Shown: positions 36,425 to 44,974 of the stretch, one piece after another
Numbering within the stretch: the stretch's first letter is position 1
How the letters are laid out: every line of letters begins with the position of its first letter
From: Micromonospora qiuiae
GTDB lineage: Bacteria; Actinomycetota; Actinomycetes; Mycobacteriales; Micromonosporaceae
Assembly (NCBI RefSeq): GCF_016863555.1
Contig: NZ_BOPC01000009.1
Location: forward strand, 62,001-126,000
Reading direction: 5' to 3'
DNA length: 64,000 nucleotides
Made by a program: the position numbers and the translations under genes
The notes under the pieces: model-generated
The model's input: the letters and a program-made list of their open reading frames with translations, nothing else
Database searches by the model: none
What the model was told of the DNA's origin: nothing

Positions 36425-36712
36425 TTGGAAAGTCGTTTCACTCGATTCGATCGCAGAGGTGAGGCTCGGAGACAAAGGACCCCCAAAAATCACACAGGGG
36501 ATCAGATGCGGCCGTACGTCCGGGCAGCGAATGTCGGCTGGGACGGCCTGCTGCTCGATGATATGAAGTCGATGAACTTCACTTTCGCAGCTCGACTCGG
36601 CGAGCTGAAGGCATGTCAAGGAAACACACCGCAAGAATCTAGCCGAACTCGACGCACTGTGCGCGTCGTTGCAGGATCGAGCTTTTCAGGGTGCCCTTTG
36701 GTTGGGCGCAGT
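36425..36712 (+). pseudogene. Remnant of a type I restriction specificity gene (hsdS)
   Basis: Frame 1 encodes ARRQRTPKNHTGDQ followed by MRPYVRAANVGWDG and DMKSMNF, the hallmark start of a target-recognition domain in HsdS. After about 36600 a second frame (+1) encodes NLAELDALCASLQDRAFQG, the typical C-terminal helix end of HsdS. The 300-400 residues normally between are missing and the halves are out of frame, so this is an internally deleted, frameshifted relic. hsdM is not present beside it; an hsdR relic lies at 41406. Confidence 0.72.
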
Positions 36713-36717
36713 TAGAA

Positions 36718-36742
36718 GCGCTCGCCCCATAGGGGCGAGCGC
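36718..36742 (-). terminator. Terminator of the XRE-DUF397 unit
   Basis: GCGCTCGCCCC and its complement form a perfect 11-base stem with loop ATA, 16 bases after the DUF397 stop. On the minus strand it is followed by TTCTAACT. Confidence 0.85.
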
Positions 36743-36757
36743 GGTGTCTGCGGTCCG

Positions 36758-36952
36758 TCAGCCGTTCTCGGCGATCCCAACGACGAACGCCCGCCAGGAA
36801 TCACGGGAGAACGCCAGGACCGGCCCGGTGCCGTGGTCTTTCGTGTCGCGTACGTAGACCGCCGCCTCAAGGTTGTCGGCGACCTCCACACAGGCTCCCT
36901 GGTTCGTGCCGCTGCGAGTGCTCTTGTGCCAGCGTGCGCCCGTCAGATCCAT
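36758..36952 (-). CDS. DUF397 small protein
   Basis: A 64-residue protein from ATG 36952 with the DUF397 pattern ARWHKSTRSGTNQGACVEVA and VYVRDTKDHGTGPVLAFSRD. It overlaps the end of the upstream XRE gene by ten bases, so it is coupled to it. This is the second XRE/DUF397 module of the window; the two DUF397 proteins share the GPVL(A/T)FSR core but little else. Confidence 0.9.
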   Translation of the reverse strand: MDLTGARWHKSTRSGTNQGACVEVADNLEAAVYVRDTKDHGTGPVLAFSRDSWRAFVVGIAENG

Positions 36953-37740
36953 GACTTTGCCACTTCCAACATCAACTCGGTGGACTGGTGCAAGGTCAGC
37001 GCCTCGGCGAGTGTGGCTTCCCACTGCTCTCGCAGCGCCGCAAGATCGACGGCCCGCTCTACCACCTGCCCTTGAAGCCTGTTGTCGAGGTAGCCCACGT
37101 CGACCTGGCCCGGCAGGGTCGCGATGATGAACGGCCCGTCAAGGCCAGCGTACGCGCCGACTCCCTGCGGCACGACGTGGATTCTCACCCGCCGACTGTC
37201 CTGATTGAGCTTCACCAGACGAAAGAGCTGTTCCCGCATCACGGCTGCGCCGCCGATCGGCCGACGAAGAACCGCATCATCCACGACCGCGACGAGCTGT
37301 GGTGGATCGTCGCCGGCAAGAATCTGTTGCCGGGTAAGCCGCGCCGCTACTCGCGTCTCCACCTCCTCGGCAGTGAGCCGCCCATCAGTGTCGAAGACAG
37401 CGCGGGCGTACTCCTCGGTCTGGAGTAAACCCGGCACCCACGCCATCTCATACCAACGCATTGCCCGCGCCTGCTGCTCCAAGGTGATCCACTCCCGCAG
37501 CCAGAGTGGCGCGGCGTCGAGTTCTGAGAGCCGTTCAAGCAGGCGGGTAAACAGGCCGCCGGTCTTCAGGGCGCGATCGATCGCCGCGACGTAGTCGCCC
37601 GTTGGCGGGCGCGTGCCGGTCTCCACGGCGCTGACGTGCGTACCCGAATAACTGATGAGCTTGCCAAAGTCATCTTGACTCAGCCCGTGCGAGGTGCGTG
37701 CCTGACGAATCTCGTCCAGCAGGATTTCGGCCCCCGTCAT
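36943..37740 (-). CDS. XRE-family regulator with DUF5753 domain
   Basis: A 265-residue protein. The helix-turn-helix lies at residues about 5-65 (IRQARTSHGLSQDDFGKLI, SGTHVSAVETGTRPP). The DUF5753 domain follows (MAWVPGLLQTEEYARAVF near residue 110, RIHVVPQGVGAYAGL near residue 195). ATG 37740 has GGGGAG six bases upstream; ATG 37746 is a close alternative. Divergent from the small-gene operon at 37990, with which it probably shares control. Confidence 0.88.
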   Translation of the reverse strand: MTGAEILLDEIRQARTSHGLSQDDFGKLISYSGTHVSAVETGTRPPTGDYVAAIDRALKTGGLFTRLLERLSELDAAPLWLREWITLEQQARAMRWYEMAWVPGLLQTEEYARAVFDTDGRLTAEEVETRVAARLTRQQILAGDDPPQLVAVVDDAVLRRPIGGAAVMREQLFRLVKLNQDSRRVRIHVVPQGVGAYAGLDGPFIIATLPGQVDVGYLDNRLQGQVVERAVDLAALREQWEATLAEALTLHQSTELMLEVAKSWI

Positions 37741-37926
37741 GCCCATCTCCCCAAACCTCCCCCAACTCGGACCCGCGTATCCCCATAGCTCCCCACCAGG
37801 GAAAACAGAGAACGTCAGGGTTTCTCCAACGTGGCCGAACACCTTCCGACACTAGGCGGTTACTGCGCAGAGTGGAACCAGACGGCGTGAGCCGGTGGAG
37901 ACCCCCAACCCGCCGACCGTGCTGTC

Positions 37927-37962
37927 GGGGCCGCCCTCTGGGCGAGCAACCGGGGCGGCCCC
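37927..37962 (+). promoter_or_regulatory. Leader hairpin before a small-gene operon
   Basis: GGGGCCGCCC (37927-37936) and GGGCGGCCCC (37953-37962) form a perfect ten-base stem with a 16-base loop, 12 bases before the Shine-Dalgarno of the gene at 37990. It could act as an attenuator or mRNA stabiliser. Confidence 0.5.
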
Positions 37963-37989
37963 TTCCAGACTTCGAAGGAGGTCCCACCC

Positions 37990-38169
37990 ATGCGTCTTCG
38001 GTTCTGGCGTTGCAAGCCCGCTCCGGCCCCGCTGCCCCGGCGCATCCGGGGTGGGAACCTGCCGGCCGCCCTGTTCGCGCCGGCCCGGCCGATCCCCACA
38101 GTCCAACTCGGCCGCGCCCGGACACTGGCCCCAGGGCAGCGGTTCCGAGCGAACGGGGGCCGCTGGTGA
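37990..38169 (+). CDS. Small basic protein, first gene of XRE operon
   Basis: A 59-residue arginine/proline-rich protein (MRLRFWRCKPAPAPLPRR at the start, PGQRFRANGGRW at the end). AAGGAGG at 37975-37981 is an ideal ribosome site. It overlaps the next gene by four bases (GTGA). Function unknown; the first 15 residues could form an amphipathic or RNA-binding segment. Confidence 0.65.
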   Translation: MRLRFWRCKPAPAPLPRRIRGGNLPAALFAPARPIPTVQLGRARTLAPGQRFRANGGRW

Positions 38170-38333
38170 GCGTCGACCCGTTGCCCGCCGTGGATGTCGA
38201 GACGGTGATGATGTTGCTCGGTGCCGTGATGCTCGGGTTCCTGGCCGGGCTTTTCGCGTTCAAGGTCAAGTCGCGGTGGTGTCCGCGGTGCGGGGCGTCC
38301 ACCGATGCCGTGCCCCCGGAGGTGCGGCGATGA
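38166..38333 (+). CDS. Small membrane protein with zinc-ribbon end
   Basis: A 55-residue protein with one transmembrane helix (residues about 13-32, MMLLGAVMLGFLAGLFAF) followed by KSRWCPRCGAST, a half zinc ribbon that could dimerise around a metal. It starts at GTG 38166 overlapping the preceding stop and ends in ATGA overlap with the XRE gene at 38330. Such tiny genes are missed by length cut-offs; coupling on both sides supports it. Confidence 0.7.
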   Translation: MSVDPLPAVDVETVMMLLGAVMLGFLAGLFAFKVKSRWCPRCGASTDAVPPEVRR

Positions 38334-39517
38334 GTGCGCTCGACCGGCTGGAGCGCCGTGAGTTGCCGATCGGTCGGCGGGTTGCGCAACTGCGGGTTCG
38401 CCGGGGCATGAGCCAGCAGGTCTTCGCCGACCGGATCGGCAAGTCGAAAAGCTGGGTAGACAAGGTCGAACGCGGCGTCCGCAACCTCGACCGGCTCTCC
38501 GTGATCAACACGATCGCCGGGGTCCTCGGGGTTGCCCCCGATCTCCTGGTCGGTCGCCGGACCCGGCAGGCGACCGTCACTGAGATCGCCGCCGCCGTGG
38601 AACGGGTACGCGAAGCCCTGGTCCGCTACGACACCCCCGCTACCTGCGGCGCGGACCTTGGCCGGCAGGTCGCCTACGCGTACACCGCCTATCAGCACGC
38701 CCAGCATCCTCAAGTGCTGCGGATGCTGCCCGACCTGCTCGCTGCCGCCCGCCACACCGAAGCGGCCGACGGACCAACATCCCCCGCAGACCTACTGGTA
38801 CGGGTGTACCGGCTCGCCGCTCAGATCATGGTCAAGCTCGGCGAACCCGACCTGGCGTGGCTTGCCGCCGACCGCGCCATGACCATTGCTGGCGGCGACC
38901 CGCAACGCACCGCCATCGCAGTGGTCCCTCTCGCGCAGGCCCTACGCGCCCAGCGCCGGGGCCGCCTGGCGTTGACCGTCACCACGACCGCGCTGCGTCA
39001 CCTCGACCCGGCACCTTCCCCCGACGCCCCACCGGTGCACGTTGCCCTCGCCGGAACGTTGATGGTCGAAGCCGCCCTCGCCGCCGCCAGCTACGGCGGT
39101 GCCAACACCAACGGCAATCTCGCCGACCAGGCCGCCCGCCTCGCCAAGCAGTGCCACGACAGCGACGGGTTCGGGCCGACCACGGTGGACCTCGCTCGTG
39201 CCCTGGCCGCGACCACCCTCGGCGACCACGCTCTCGCCGTCGCCATCCACCTGACTGCCACCCGCAGCGACGATTGGCACCGACTCCCCGCCGAACACCG
39301 CGCCGCCCACCTCATCGACATGAGCCGCGCGTACCTGGCGATTGGCGACCACCACGCCGCCGCACGCGCCCTCGTCACCGCCGACCACATCGCCCCCGCC
39401 GAAACCCGGATCCGCCCCGCCGCCCGCGCCGCGTTGACCGCCGTCCTGCGCGCCGGCCCCACTCCCGCCGATCTCACCCGCCTCGCCACCCACATCGACC
39501 TCACCCGACAACCCTGA
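38330..39517 (+). CDS. XRE regulator with TPR-like C-terminal domain
   Basis: A 395-residue protein. Residues 15-75 are a helix-turn-helix (LRVRRGMSQQVFADRIGKSKSWVDKVERG). Residues about 95-390 are helical repeats (LLVRVYRLAAQIMVKLGEPDLAWLAADRAM, HLIDMSRAYLAIGDHHAAARAL) as in tetratricopeptide sensors of actinomycete regulators. It is the last gene of a three-gene coupled operon. The role is unknown; peptide or protein sensing through the repeats is a reasonable inference. Confidence 0.85.
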   Translation: MSALDRLERRELPIGRRVAQLRVRRGMSQQVFADRIGKSKSWVDKVERGVRNLDRLSVINTIAGVLGVAPDLLVGRRTRQATVTEIAAAVERVREALVRYDTPATCGADLGRQVAYAYTAYQHAQHPQVLRMLPDLLAAARHTEAADGPTSPADLLVRVYRLAAQIMVKLGEPDLAWLAADRAMTIAGGDPQRTAIAVVPLAQALRAQRRGRLALTVTTTALRHLDPAPSPDAPPVHVALAGTLMVEAALAAASYGGANTNGNLADQAARLAKQCHDSDGFGPTTVDLARALAATTLGDHALAVAIHLTATRSDDWHRLPAEHRAAHLIDMSRAYLAIGDHHAAARALVTADHIAPAETRIRPAARAALTAVLRAGPTPADLTRLATHIDLTRQP

Positions 39518-40082
39518 CTCGTAAAACCTCGCAGTACGTACAGGCAGGCGGTACCCGGATCGAGCATCGCGTTGACAATCGATATCGCTCGCACCCACCC
39601 CGATGGTCTAGTCAACGGGTAGCTGCTGTGCTGCGCAGGCGGTCGGGCGTAGCACAGCGCAGGCTTCCAACGGTCAGCCCAGCCCTGCCTCCCCGGGTGG
39701 GGGTCCGGGGTCGTCATGTCGGATGTGGGCCCTGTCGAGCTGAATGCGTCTACGGATCGCAGTGACGGGCCGTCTGCGATGCCTCGCGCCACTGACCGGC
39801 CTGCCGGTCGGTCGACCGGCCCCGATAGCGTGTGCGGCTCAGCTCGACAGCGGCCGAATCCGACACCACTGACATCCCACGCACCCCCTGCGGTCGCCAC
39901 AGCGGGCGTCCAGCGACGCATACGACAGGTGCGACGCATACGACAGGTGCTCGGAGTAGGGTCGACGCATGCCCACCGGCAGCCTCTTTCTCTGACGCGG
40001 CGCAAATGCCTGCCGGACGCGCGACATCGGTCGTGCGTCCTCAACGCCGTGTGTCCCTCCACAGAGAAATGAGCGCACCATC
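39518..40082. other. Intergenic region with 18-base tandem repeat
   Basis: No gene is evident in this 565-base gap. It has a perfect tandem pair of CGACGCATACGACAGGTG at 39914-39931 and 39932-39949, with a partial third match near 39964. Dyads occur at 39793-39808 (GACCGGC/GCCGGTC) and near 39620-39660. The tandem pair lies 134 bases before the esterase gene and may bind its regulator. Confidence 0.6.
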
Positions 40083-41324
40083 ATGGCATTGCGTGATCGA
40101 ATTGCTGTCCTGCGTACCCTGGATCCGGCCGAGCCGGGCCTGACCGACCTCGCACCCCTGCGTGCCGTCCTCGCCGAGGCGCGGGTCGTTGGCGTCGGCG
40201 AAGGCTCCCACTTCGTCCGCGAGTTCACCCTCGCCCGTGCCCGCCTCCTGCGTTACCTCGTCGAAGAGTGCGGTTTCACCATCCTGGCGTTCGAGTTGGG
40301 CGCGAGCGAGGCCGCTGCCCTGAACCCGTGGCTTGCTGGCGACGGCGACGACGCCGACCTGCCCCGGCTCGCCGGGCCGTTGACCGCCGGACTCTTCGGG
40401 GAGCTACTGGGTTGGCTGCGTCGCTACAACCGCAGCCAGCCACATCCCCTGGGGATCGTCGGCATCGACCTACCGAACACCTTGACCCTGCGCCCCGACC
40501 TACAGCCGGTAGCGGATTACCTCCGGGTCGTCGACCCGGAGGCCGCCGAGCTGCTGGACCGCATGTTCCCGGTGGCTGACGAGATCACCGGCGGCTCGGC
40601 CGCGGTGTCGGCGCCGCAGTGGAGCGCCCTGGACCCGGCCCGGCAGGACGCCCTCACGGCCGGACTCGCCCGGCTGTCGCTGCGGATGCAGGCCCTCCAC
40701 CCGGTTTACCTCTCCCGAAGCGATCCGGACCGCTACGCCAACGCGCGCCGCCGTCTCGATGCCGCCTGCCACACCGCATACATGCTGCGCGCCATGAGCG
40801 ACCTGTTCAGCGGCGAGGACCTACCCGGCGACACCTCGATCCGTGACCATTTCATGGCGGCCACCGTGCAGTGGCATCTCTCGGCAGCGGGTCCGCACGC
40901 CCGGATGGCCGTGGTCGCCCACAACAACCACATTCAAAAGACCCCGGTACGCTTCGACGGCAAACTCACCGCCCTTCCGATGGGCCACTATCTGGCCCAC
41001 AATCTCGGCCGCGAATATCGCGCCGTCGCGCTGACACACACTGGCGATCGAGTGCCCGAGATGGCCTTTCCCGCCGACGGATCACCGGTCGGCTTCACCG
41101 TCGAGGAGGTCGACGTGCCCGCTCCGGTACCCGGCAGTGTGGAACAGGCAATACTCGACGCGGGCTTCACCGGAGAGATCACGCTCACCGACGTACGGGC
41201 GGCAGAGTCGCCACTGACCAGCATCCGGACGCAGAGCGCGGCAGTGGAGACTGACGTACGACAAGCCTTCGACACCGTCCTGACCAGCCCAGCGGCAACC
41301 CGGGACGACACCGTCACCTTCTGA
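40083..41324 (+). CDS. Erythromycin esterase family hydrolase
   Basis: A 413-residue protein of the Ere family. Likely active-site residues are Glu40 and His43 in VGVGEGSHFVREF, Glu71 in FELGASEAAALNPWL, and His280/His283 in VVAHNNHIQK. True EreA and EreB open macrolide lactones, but the family includes many enzymes of unknown substrate, including biosynthetic ones. The gene lies next to restriction-system relics in an accessory region. The ATG at 40083 lacks a strong ribosome site. Confidence 0.85.
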   Translation: MALRDRIAVLRTLDPAEPGLTDLAPLRAVLAEARVVGVGEGSHFVREFTLARARLLRYLVEECGFTILAFELGASEAAALNPWLAGDGDDADLPRLAGPLTAGLFGELLGWLRRYNRSQPHPLGIVGIDLPNTLTLRPDLQPVADYLRVVDPEAAELLDRMFPVADEITGGSAAVSAPQWSALDPARQDALTAGLARLSLRMQALHPVYLSRSDPDRYANARRRLDAACHTAYMLRAMSDLFSGEDLPGDTSIRDHFMAATVQWHLSAAGPHARMAVVAHNNHIQKTPVRFDGKLTALPMGHYLAHNLGREYRAVALTHTGDRVPEMAFPADGSPVGFTVEEVDVPAPVPGSVEQAILDAGFTGEITLTDVRAAESPLTSIRTQSAAVETDVRQAFDTVLTSPAATRDDTVTF

Positions 41325-41348
41325 CACCGCCCCCGGACCCCCAAGACG

Positions 41349-41400
41349 AGATCTTGGACAGTTTCCGTCAGCTCGGCGGAACGGAAACTGTCCAAGATCT
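41349..41400. repeat. Perfect 20-base palindrome, single B-type element
   Basis: Arms 41349-41368 and 41381-41400 are exact complements, starting AGATCTTGGACAGTTTCC, with a 12-base loop. The ends match the B palindromes at 1748 and 30641. It lies 25 bases after the esterase stop and abuts the hsdR relic, so it may have terminated transcription or marked a deletion end. Confidence 0.85.
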
Positions 41401-41405
41401 GGAGC

Positions 41406-41600
41406 GAGAATGCCGAAATCCGAATCGGCCACCTGACGCAGAACGGGGCGATGGAGATCGGCCGGCTCTACGAATCCCCGCTCACCGAGATCGCCCCGCA
41501 CGGCCCGGAAGCGCTCTTCGCCGCCGACGACGTGGACCGTATCGACGAGATCCTCAAGCCCGTACGCGCCACCGCCGCGCCGACCCACGAGGCCGCCTGA
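41406..41600 (+). pseudogene. Remnant of a type I restriction endonuclease gene (hsdR)
   Basis: The 64 codons to TGA 41598 encode ENAEIRIGHLTQNGAMEIG, RLYESPLTEIAPHGPEALF and DVDRIDEILKPVRATA. This is the typical last segment of HsdR-type DEAD-box restriction subunits (NGVMDPGLLYE-PPFT-type motif). The other thousand residues are absent. The fragment begins at the edge of the palindrome 41349-41400. An internal ATG 41451 could allow a 49-residue product, but I consider it a relic. Confidence 0.7.
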
Positions 41601-41609
41601 CGGCTGGGC

Positions 41610-41640
41610 TTGACTTCGAGTGTGCTCTAAGCGGAACGCT
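41610..41640 (+). promoter_or_regulatory. MerR-type promoter for aldo/keto reductase
   Basis: TTGACT (-35, 41610-41615) and AACGCT (-10, 41635-41640) are separated by 19 bases. The dyad CTTCGAG-TGTG-CTCTAAG (41614-41631) lies inside this long spacer. Over-long spacing with a central dyad is the hallmark of promoters activated by MerR-family regulators. The start codon follows seven bases after the -10. No merR gene is in the window. Confidence 0.7.
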
Positions 41641-41647
41641 GGGCGGC

Positions 41648-42655
41648 ATGACGATCACACGGGTTCTGGGACGCAGCGGAATCGAGGTCAGCGCGATCGG
41701 CCTGGGGTGCTGGGCCATCGGTGGGCCGCTGTGGGGCGAGGACGGGCAGCCGTACGGTTGGGGCGAGGTCGACGACGACGAGTCGGTGCGTGCCATCCAC
41801 GCGGCGCTCGACGGTGGAGTGGCTTTCTTCGACACGGCCAGCAACTACGGGGCCGGACACAGCGAGCGGGTGCTCGGCCGGGCCCTCGCGGGCCGCCGCG
41901 ACCGGGTGGTCATCGCCACCAAGTTCGGCCACACCTTTCAGGAAGCGACCCGCCTGGCCACCGGCACCGACCACCGCCCGGCGTACGCGGTGGCCAGCCT
42001 CCAGGAGTCGCTGCGCCGGCTCGGCACCGATCACGTCGACCTCTTCCAACTGCACCTGAACGATCTGCCACCCGCCGCCGCGCTCGACCTGGTCGACACG
42101 CTGGAGGCCGAGGTCACCAAGGGCACGATCCGGGCGTACGGGTGGAGCACCGACGATCCCGCCTCGGCGGCGGCCTTCGCGGCGGCCGCCCCGCACTGCA
42201 CCGCGATCCAGCACGACCAGTCCGTGCTGCGGGACAACGCCGAGATGCTGGCGGTGTGCGCGGCGCACGACCTGGCCAGCATCAACCGGGGGCCGCTGGC
42301 GATGGGACTGCTGACCGGCGCGACCCGGTCGCTGGGCACCGACGACGTGCGGGGGCGGGCGCCGGAGTGGCTGCACTGGTTCGTCGACGGCCGGCCGGCG
42401 CCGGAGTGGGCCGAACGGGTCGGCCGGGTCCGCGCAGCGCTCACCGCCGACGGCCGTACCCTCGCCCAGGGTGCCCTCGGCTGGCTGCTGGCCCGCAGCC
42501 CGCGTACCGTGCCGATTCCCGGCTTCCGGACGGTGGCCCAGGTCGAGGAGAACCTCGCCACCCTCGCCCTCGGTCCGCTGCCGGATGACGCGTACGCCGA
42601 AGTGGAGCGCCTCCTGGCGGATCTGCGTTCGGCCGACGCGGGCGCGAAGGTGTAA
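41648..42655 (+). CDS. Aldo/keto reductase
   Basis: A 335-residue oxidoreductase with Asp62, Tyr67, Lys92 and His136 as catalytic tetrad (FFDTASNYGAG, VIATKFGHT, FQLHLND). The C-terminal VPIPGFRTVAQVEENLATL binds NADP. It differs from the reductase at 15140 and is closer to the AKR12/13-like group. A MerR-type promoter controls it, which hints at induction by a reactive aldehyde or an electrophile. Confidence 0.9.
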   Translation: MTITRVLGRSGIEVSAIGLGCWAIGGPLWGEDGQPYGWGEVDDDESVRAIHAALDGGVAFFDTASNYGAGHSERVLGRALAGRRDRVVIATKFGHTFQEATRLATGTDHRPAYAVASLQESLRRLGTDHVDLFQLHLNDLPPAAALDLVDTLEAEVTKGTIRAYGWSTDDPASAAAFAAAAPHCTAIQHDQSVLRDNAEMLAVCAAHDLASINRGPLAMGLLTGATRSLGTDDVRGRAPEWLHWFVDGRPAPEWAERVGRVRAALTADGRTLAQGALGWLLARSPRTVPIPGFRTVAQVEENLATLALGPLPDDAYAEVERLLADLRSADAGAKV

Positions 42656-42701
42656 CCGGGTCCACGCCGCCGGGCTGCCACGCGTACCCGAAGATGTGAG
42701 C

Positions 42702-43604
42702 ATGCGGATCCTCATGGCCGGCGCGTCCGGCTTCCTCGGCACCCGACTGGTCGGCCAGCTCGTCGCCGACGGGCATCAGGTGACCCGGCTGGTGCGCCGG
42801 CCGCCGCGCACGCCGGACGAGCGGCAGTGGCAGCCGTCGGCGGCGCAGCTCGACCCGGCGGTGGTGGCCGAGGCGGACGCGGTGGTCAACCTGGCCGGCG
42901 CCGGGGTGGGCGACCGGCGCTGGAACGACCGGTACAAGCAGCTGATCCGGTCCAGCCGGGTGGACACCACCACCACGCTGGCCATCACCATCGCCGGGTT
43001 GCCGGCGGCCGACCGGCCCGAGGTGCTGTTGAACGCCTCGGCGATCGGTTGGTACGGCAACACCGGCGACCGGGTGGTGGAGGAGGACGCGCCGGCCGGC
43101 GAGGGCTTCCTCGCCGACGTGGCGCGCGTGTGGGAGGCGGCGACCCGGCCGGCCGAGGACGCCGGGGTACGGGTGGTGCGGCTGCGCACCGGGTTGCCCC
43201 TGCACCGCGACGGTGGGCTGCTCAAGCCGATGCTGCTGCCGTTCAAGCTGGGCATCGCGGGGCGGCTGGGCAGCGGGCGGCAGTGGATCCCGTGGATCTC
43301 GATGGCCGACTGGCTGAACGCGACCGCGTATCTGCTCGCTCGCGCCGACCTGGCCGGGCCGGTGAACGTGGTCGGCCCGGCACCGGTCACCAATGCCGAG
43401 TTCACCCGGGAACTGGCCCGGCAGCTGCACCGCCCCGCCGTCATCCCGATCCCCGCCCTGGCCCTCAAGGTGGCCCTCGGCGGCTTCGCCCAGGAGGCGC
43501 TGACCAGCACCCGCGTCCTGCCCGGAGTGCTGGCCCGCGCCGCCTTCACCTTCCGCCACCCCGACCTGCCCACCGCCTTGCAGGCCGCCCTCAGCAGCCG
43601 ATGA
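42702..43604 (+). CDS. TIGR01777 NAD-dependent epimerase-like protein
   Basis: A 300-residue SDR-fold protein with the Rossmann motif MAGASGFLGTRLVGQL and the family signatures NASAIGWYGNTGDRVVEED and WIPWISMADWLNA. The last 50 residues (PIPALALKVALGG, TFRHPDLPTAL) are the DUF1731 tail. The mycobacterial homologue Rv2216 also sits between sucB and lipB. The reaction is unknown. GTG 42696 is an alternative start two codons earlier. Confidence 0.9.
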   Translation: MRILMAGASGFLGTRLVGQLVADGHQVTRLVRRPPRTPDERQWQPSAAQLDPAVVAEADAVVNLAGAGVGDRRWNDRYKQLIRSSRVDTTTTLAITIAGLPAADRPEVLLNASAIGWYGNTGDRVVEEDAPAGEGFLADVARVWEAATRPAEDAGVRVVRLRTGLPLHRDGGLLKPMLLPFKLGIAGRLGSGRQWIPWISMADWLNATAYLLARADLAGPVNVVGPAPVTNAEFTRELARQLHRPAVIPIPALALKVALGGFAQEALTSTRVLPGVLARAAFTFRHPDLPTALQAALSSR

Positions 43605-44805
43605 CCCAGTGGTTGGGGGCGGTCTGGCGCAGAGCGGTGGTGTGGAAGGTGTTGTAGAGGCCCATCCGCTGGTGGGAGCCGTTGGCGTAGGCGTAGCCGC
43701 CGGAGTGGTAGGCGCGGCCGGCGACCACGTGGGCGTAGTTGCTGGCGGTGACGCAGGAGGGGGCACCGGTCGGGCTGGGGTTCGCGGTGGGGCCGGCGGT
43801 CGCGGTGGGGCTCGGCGTCGGGCCGCCGCCGTTCAGGCCGAAGAAGAGCGCGTCACGGTACGCCGAGCAGATGGTGTCCAGGAAGTACGCGGCGGCGGTG
43901 CCGCACTGATCCGCACCGGTGCCCGGATCCACCGGAGTGCCGTGCCCCATGCCGGAGACCCGGTAGACGCGGACCGCGTCGTTGCCGTACACCTCCAGGT
44001 TGGTGCCGCCCGGCAGCTGCGCGGTGCTGGTCGGGGTCTGTGCCACGCCGAGCACATTGGTCCACTGGTCGCGGGACTCGGTGGCGTTCGCCGTCGCCAC
44101 GGTGTAGTCGGCGGTGCCGTGCCAGATGGCCACCTTCGGCCGCGGTCCGGAGTAGCCGGGGTGGGCGTTGCGCACCAGATCGCCCCACTGCGCCGGGGTC
44201 CTGTCCACGCCCGGGCTCATGCAGGTGAACGCGTTGACCATCCCGGTGGCGCACCGGTAGGGAACGCCGGCGATGATCGAGCCCGCCGCGAAGACGTCCG
44301 GATAGGTGGCGAGCATGGCCGCGCCCATCGCTCCGCCGGCCGACAGCCCGCTGACGTACACCCGGTCGGCGGCCGTGCCGTAGCTGGACCGGGCGTGGTC
44401 GACCATCTGCTTGATGGAGAGCGCCTCGCCCTGCCCCCGGCTGGTGTCGCCGGTCTCGAACCAGTTGAAGCAGGAGCTGGAGTTGTTGGCCGACCGCTGC
44501 TCGGGCACGATCAGCGCGAACTTCCACTGGTCGGCGTACTTCTGCCAGCCGGAGTTGGCGAGGTAGCCGGTCGCGTTCTGGGCGCAGCCGTGCAGCAGCA
44601 CGACCGCGGGAGCGCCGGACGGGAGGTTGTCCGGCCGGTAGGCGTACATGGCTAGGTTGCCGGGGTTGGAGCCGAAGCCGGTGACCTGGATCAGGGACGC
44701 GGCCTGGGCCGGGGCGGCGACCGCCACCAGCGCGGCGGCGGCCAGGACCAGGCCGGCCAGCATGCCGGCGAGTCGGCCGGTCAGGGTACGAGGACGTCGG
44801 CGCAC
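43591..44805 (-). CDS. Secreted PHB-depolymerase-family esterase
   Basis: A 404-residue exported carbohydrate-esterase-1-like enzyme. Signal peptide residues 1-36 (MRRRPRTLTGRLAGMLAG, cleavage after AQA). The alpha/beta-hydrolase domain has Ser155 in GLSAGGAMG, oxyanion LLHGCAQNA and a His in GMGHGTPVD. A Thr/Pro linker leads to a C-terminal module (CVTASNYAHVVAGRA) as in some polyhydroxybutyrate depolymerases and feruloyl esterases. GTG 44805 follows AGGAGG; GTG 44835 is in frame but lacks a site. The last 14 bases overlap the epimerase end. Confidence 0.88.
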   Translation of the reverse strand: MRRRPRTLTGRLAGMLAGLVLAAAALVAVAAPAQAASLIQVTGFGSNPGNLAMYAYRPDNLPSGAPAVVLLHGCAQNATGYLANSGWQKYADQWKFALIVPEQRSANNSSSCFNWFETGDTSRGQGEALSIKQMVDHARSSYGTAADRVYVSGLSAGGAMGAAMLATYPDVFAAGSIIAGVPYRCATGMVNAFTCMSPGVDRTPAQWGDLVRNAHPGYSGPRPKVAIWHGTADYTVATANATESRDQWTNVLGVAQTPTSTAQLPGGTNLEVYGNDAVRVYRVSGMGHGTPVDPGTGADQCGTAAAYFLDTICSAYRDALFFGLNGGGPTPSPTATAGPTANPSPTGAPSCVTASNYAHVVAGRAYHSGGYAYANGSHQRMGLYNTFHTTALRQTAPNHWVIGC

Positions 44806-44974
44806 GGGACCTCCTGGAAGTGTGAACTGGGTCACCGATAATTGCCGTGACGTTACGCAGGAACGTCACGCCTGTGACATGTCGATGGTTCACACATTCA
44901 TCGATGCCCAGATGTGCGCCACCGTCCCGGGTTGTCGTGCCCGTCCCGGCTGTCGTGCCCGTCGCGGTTCTGGT

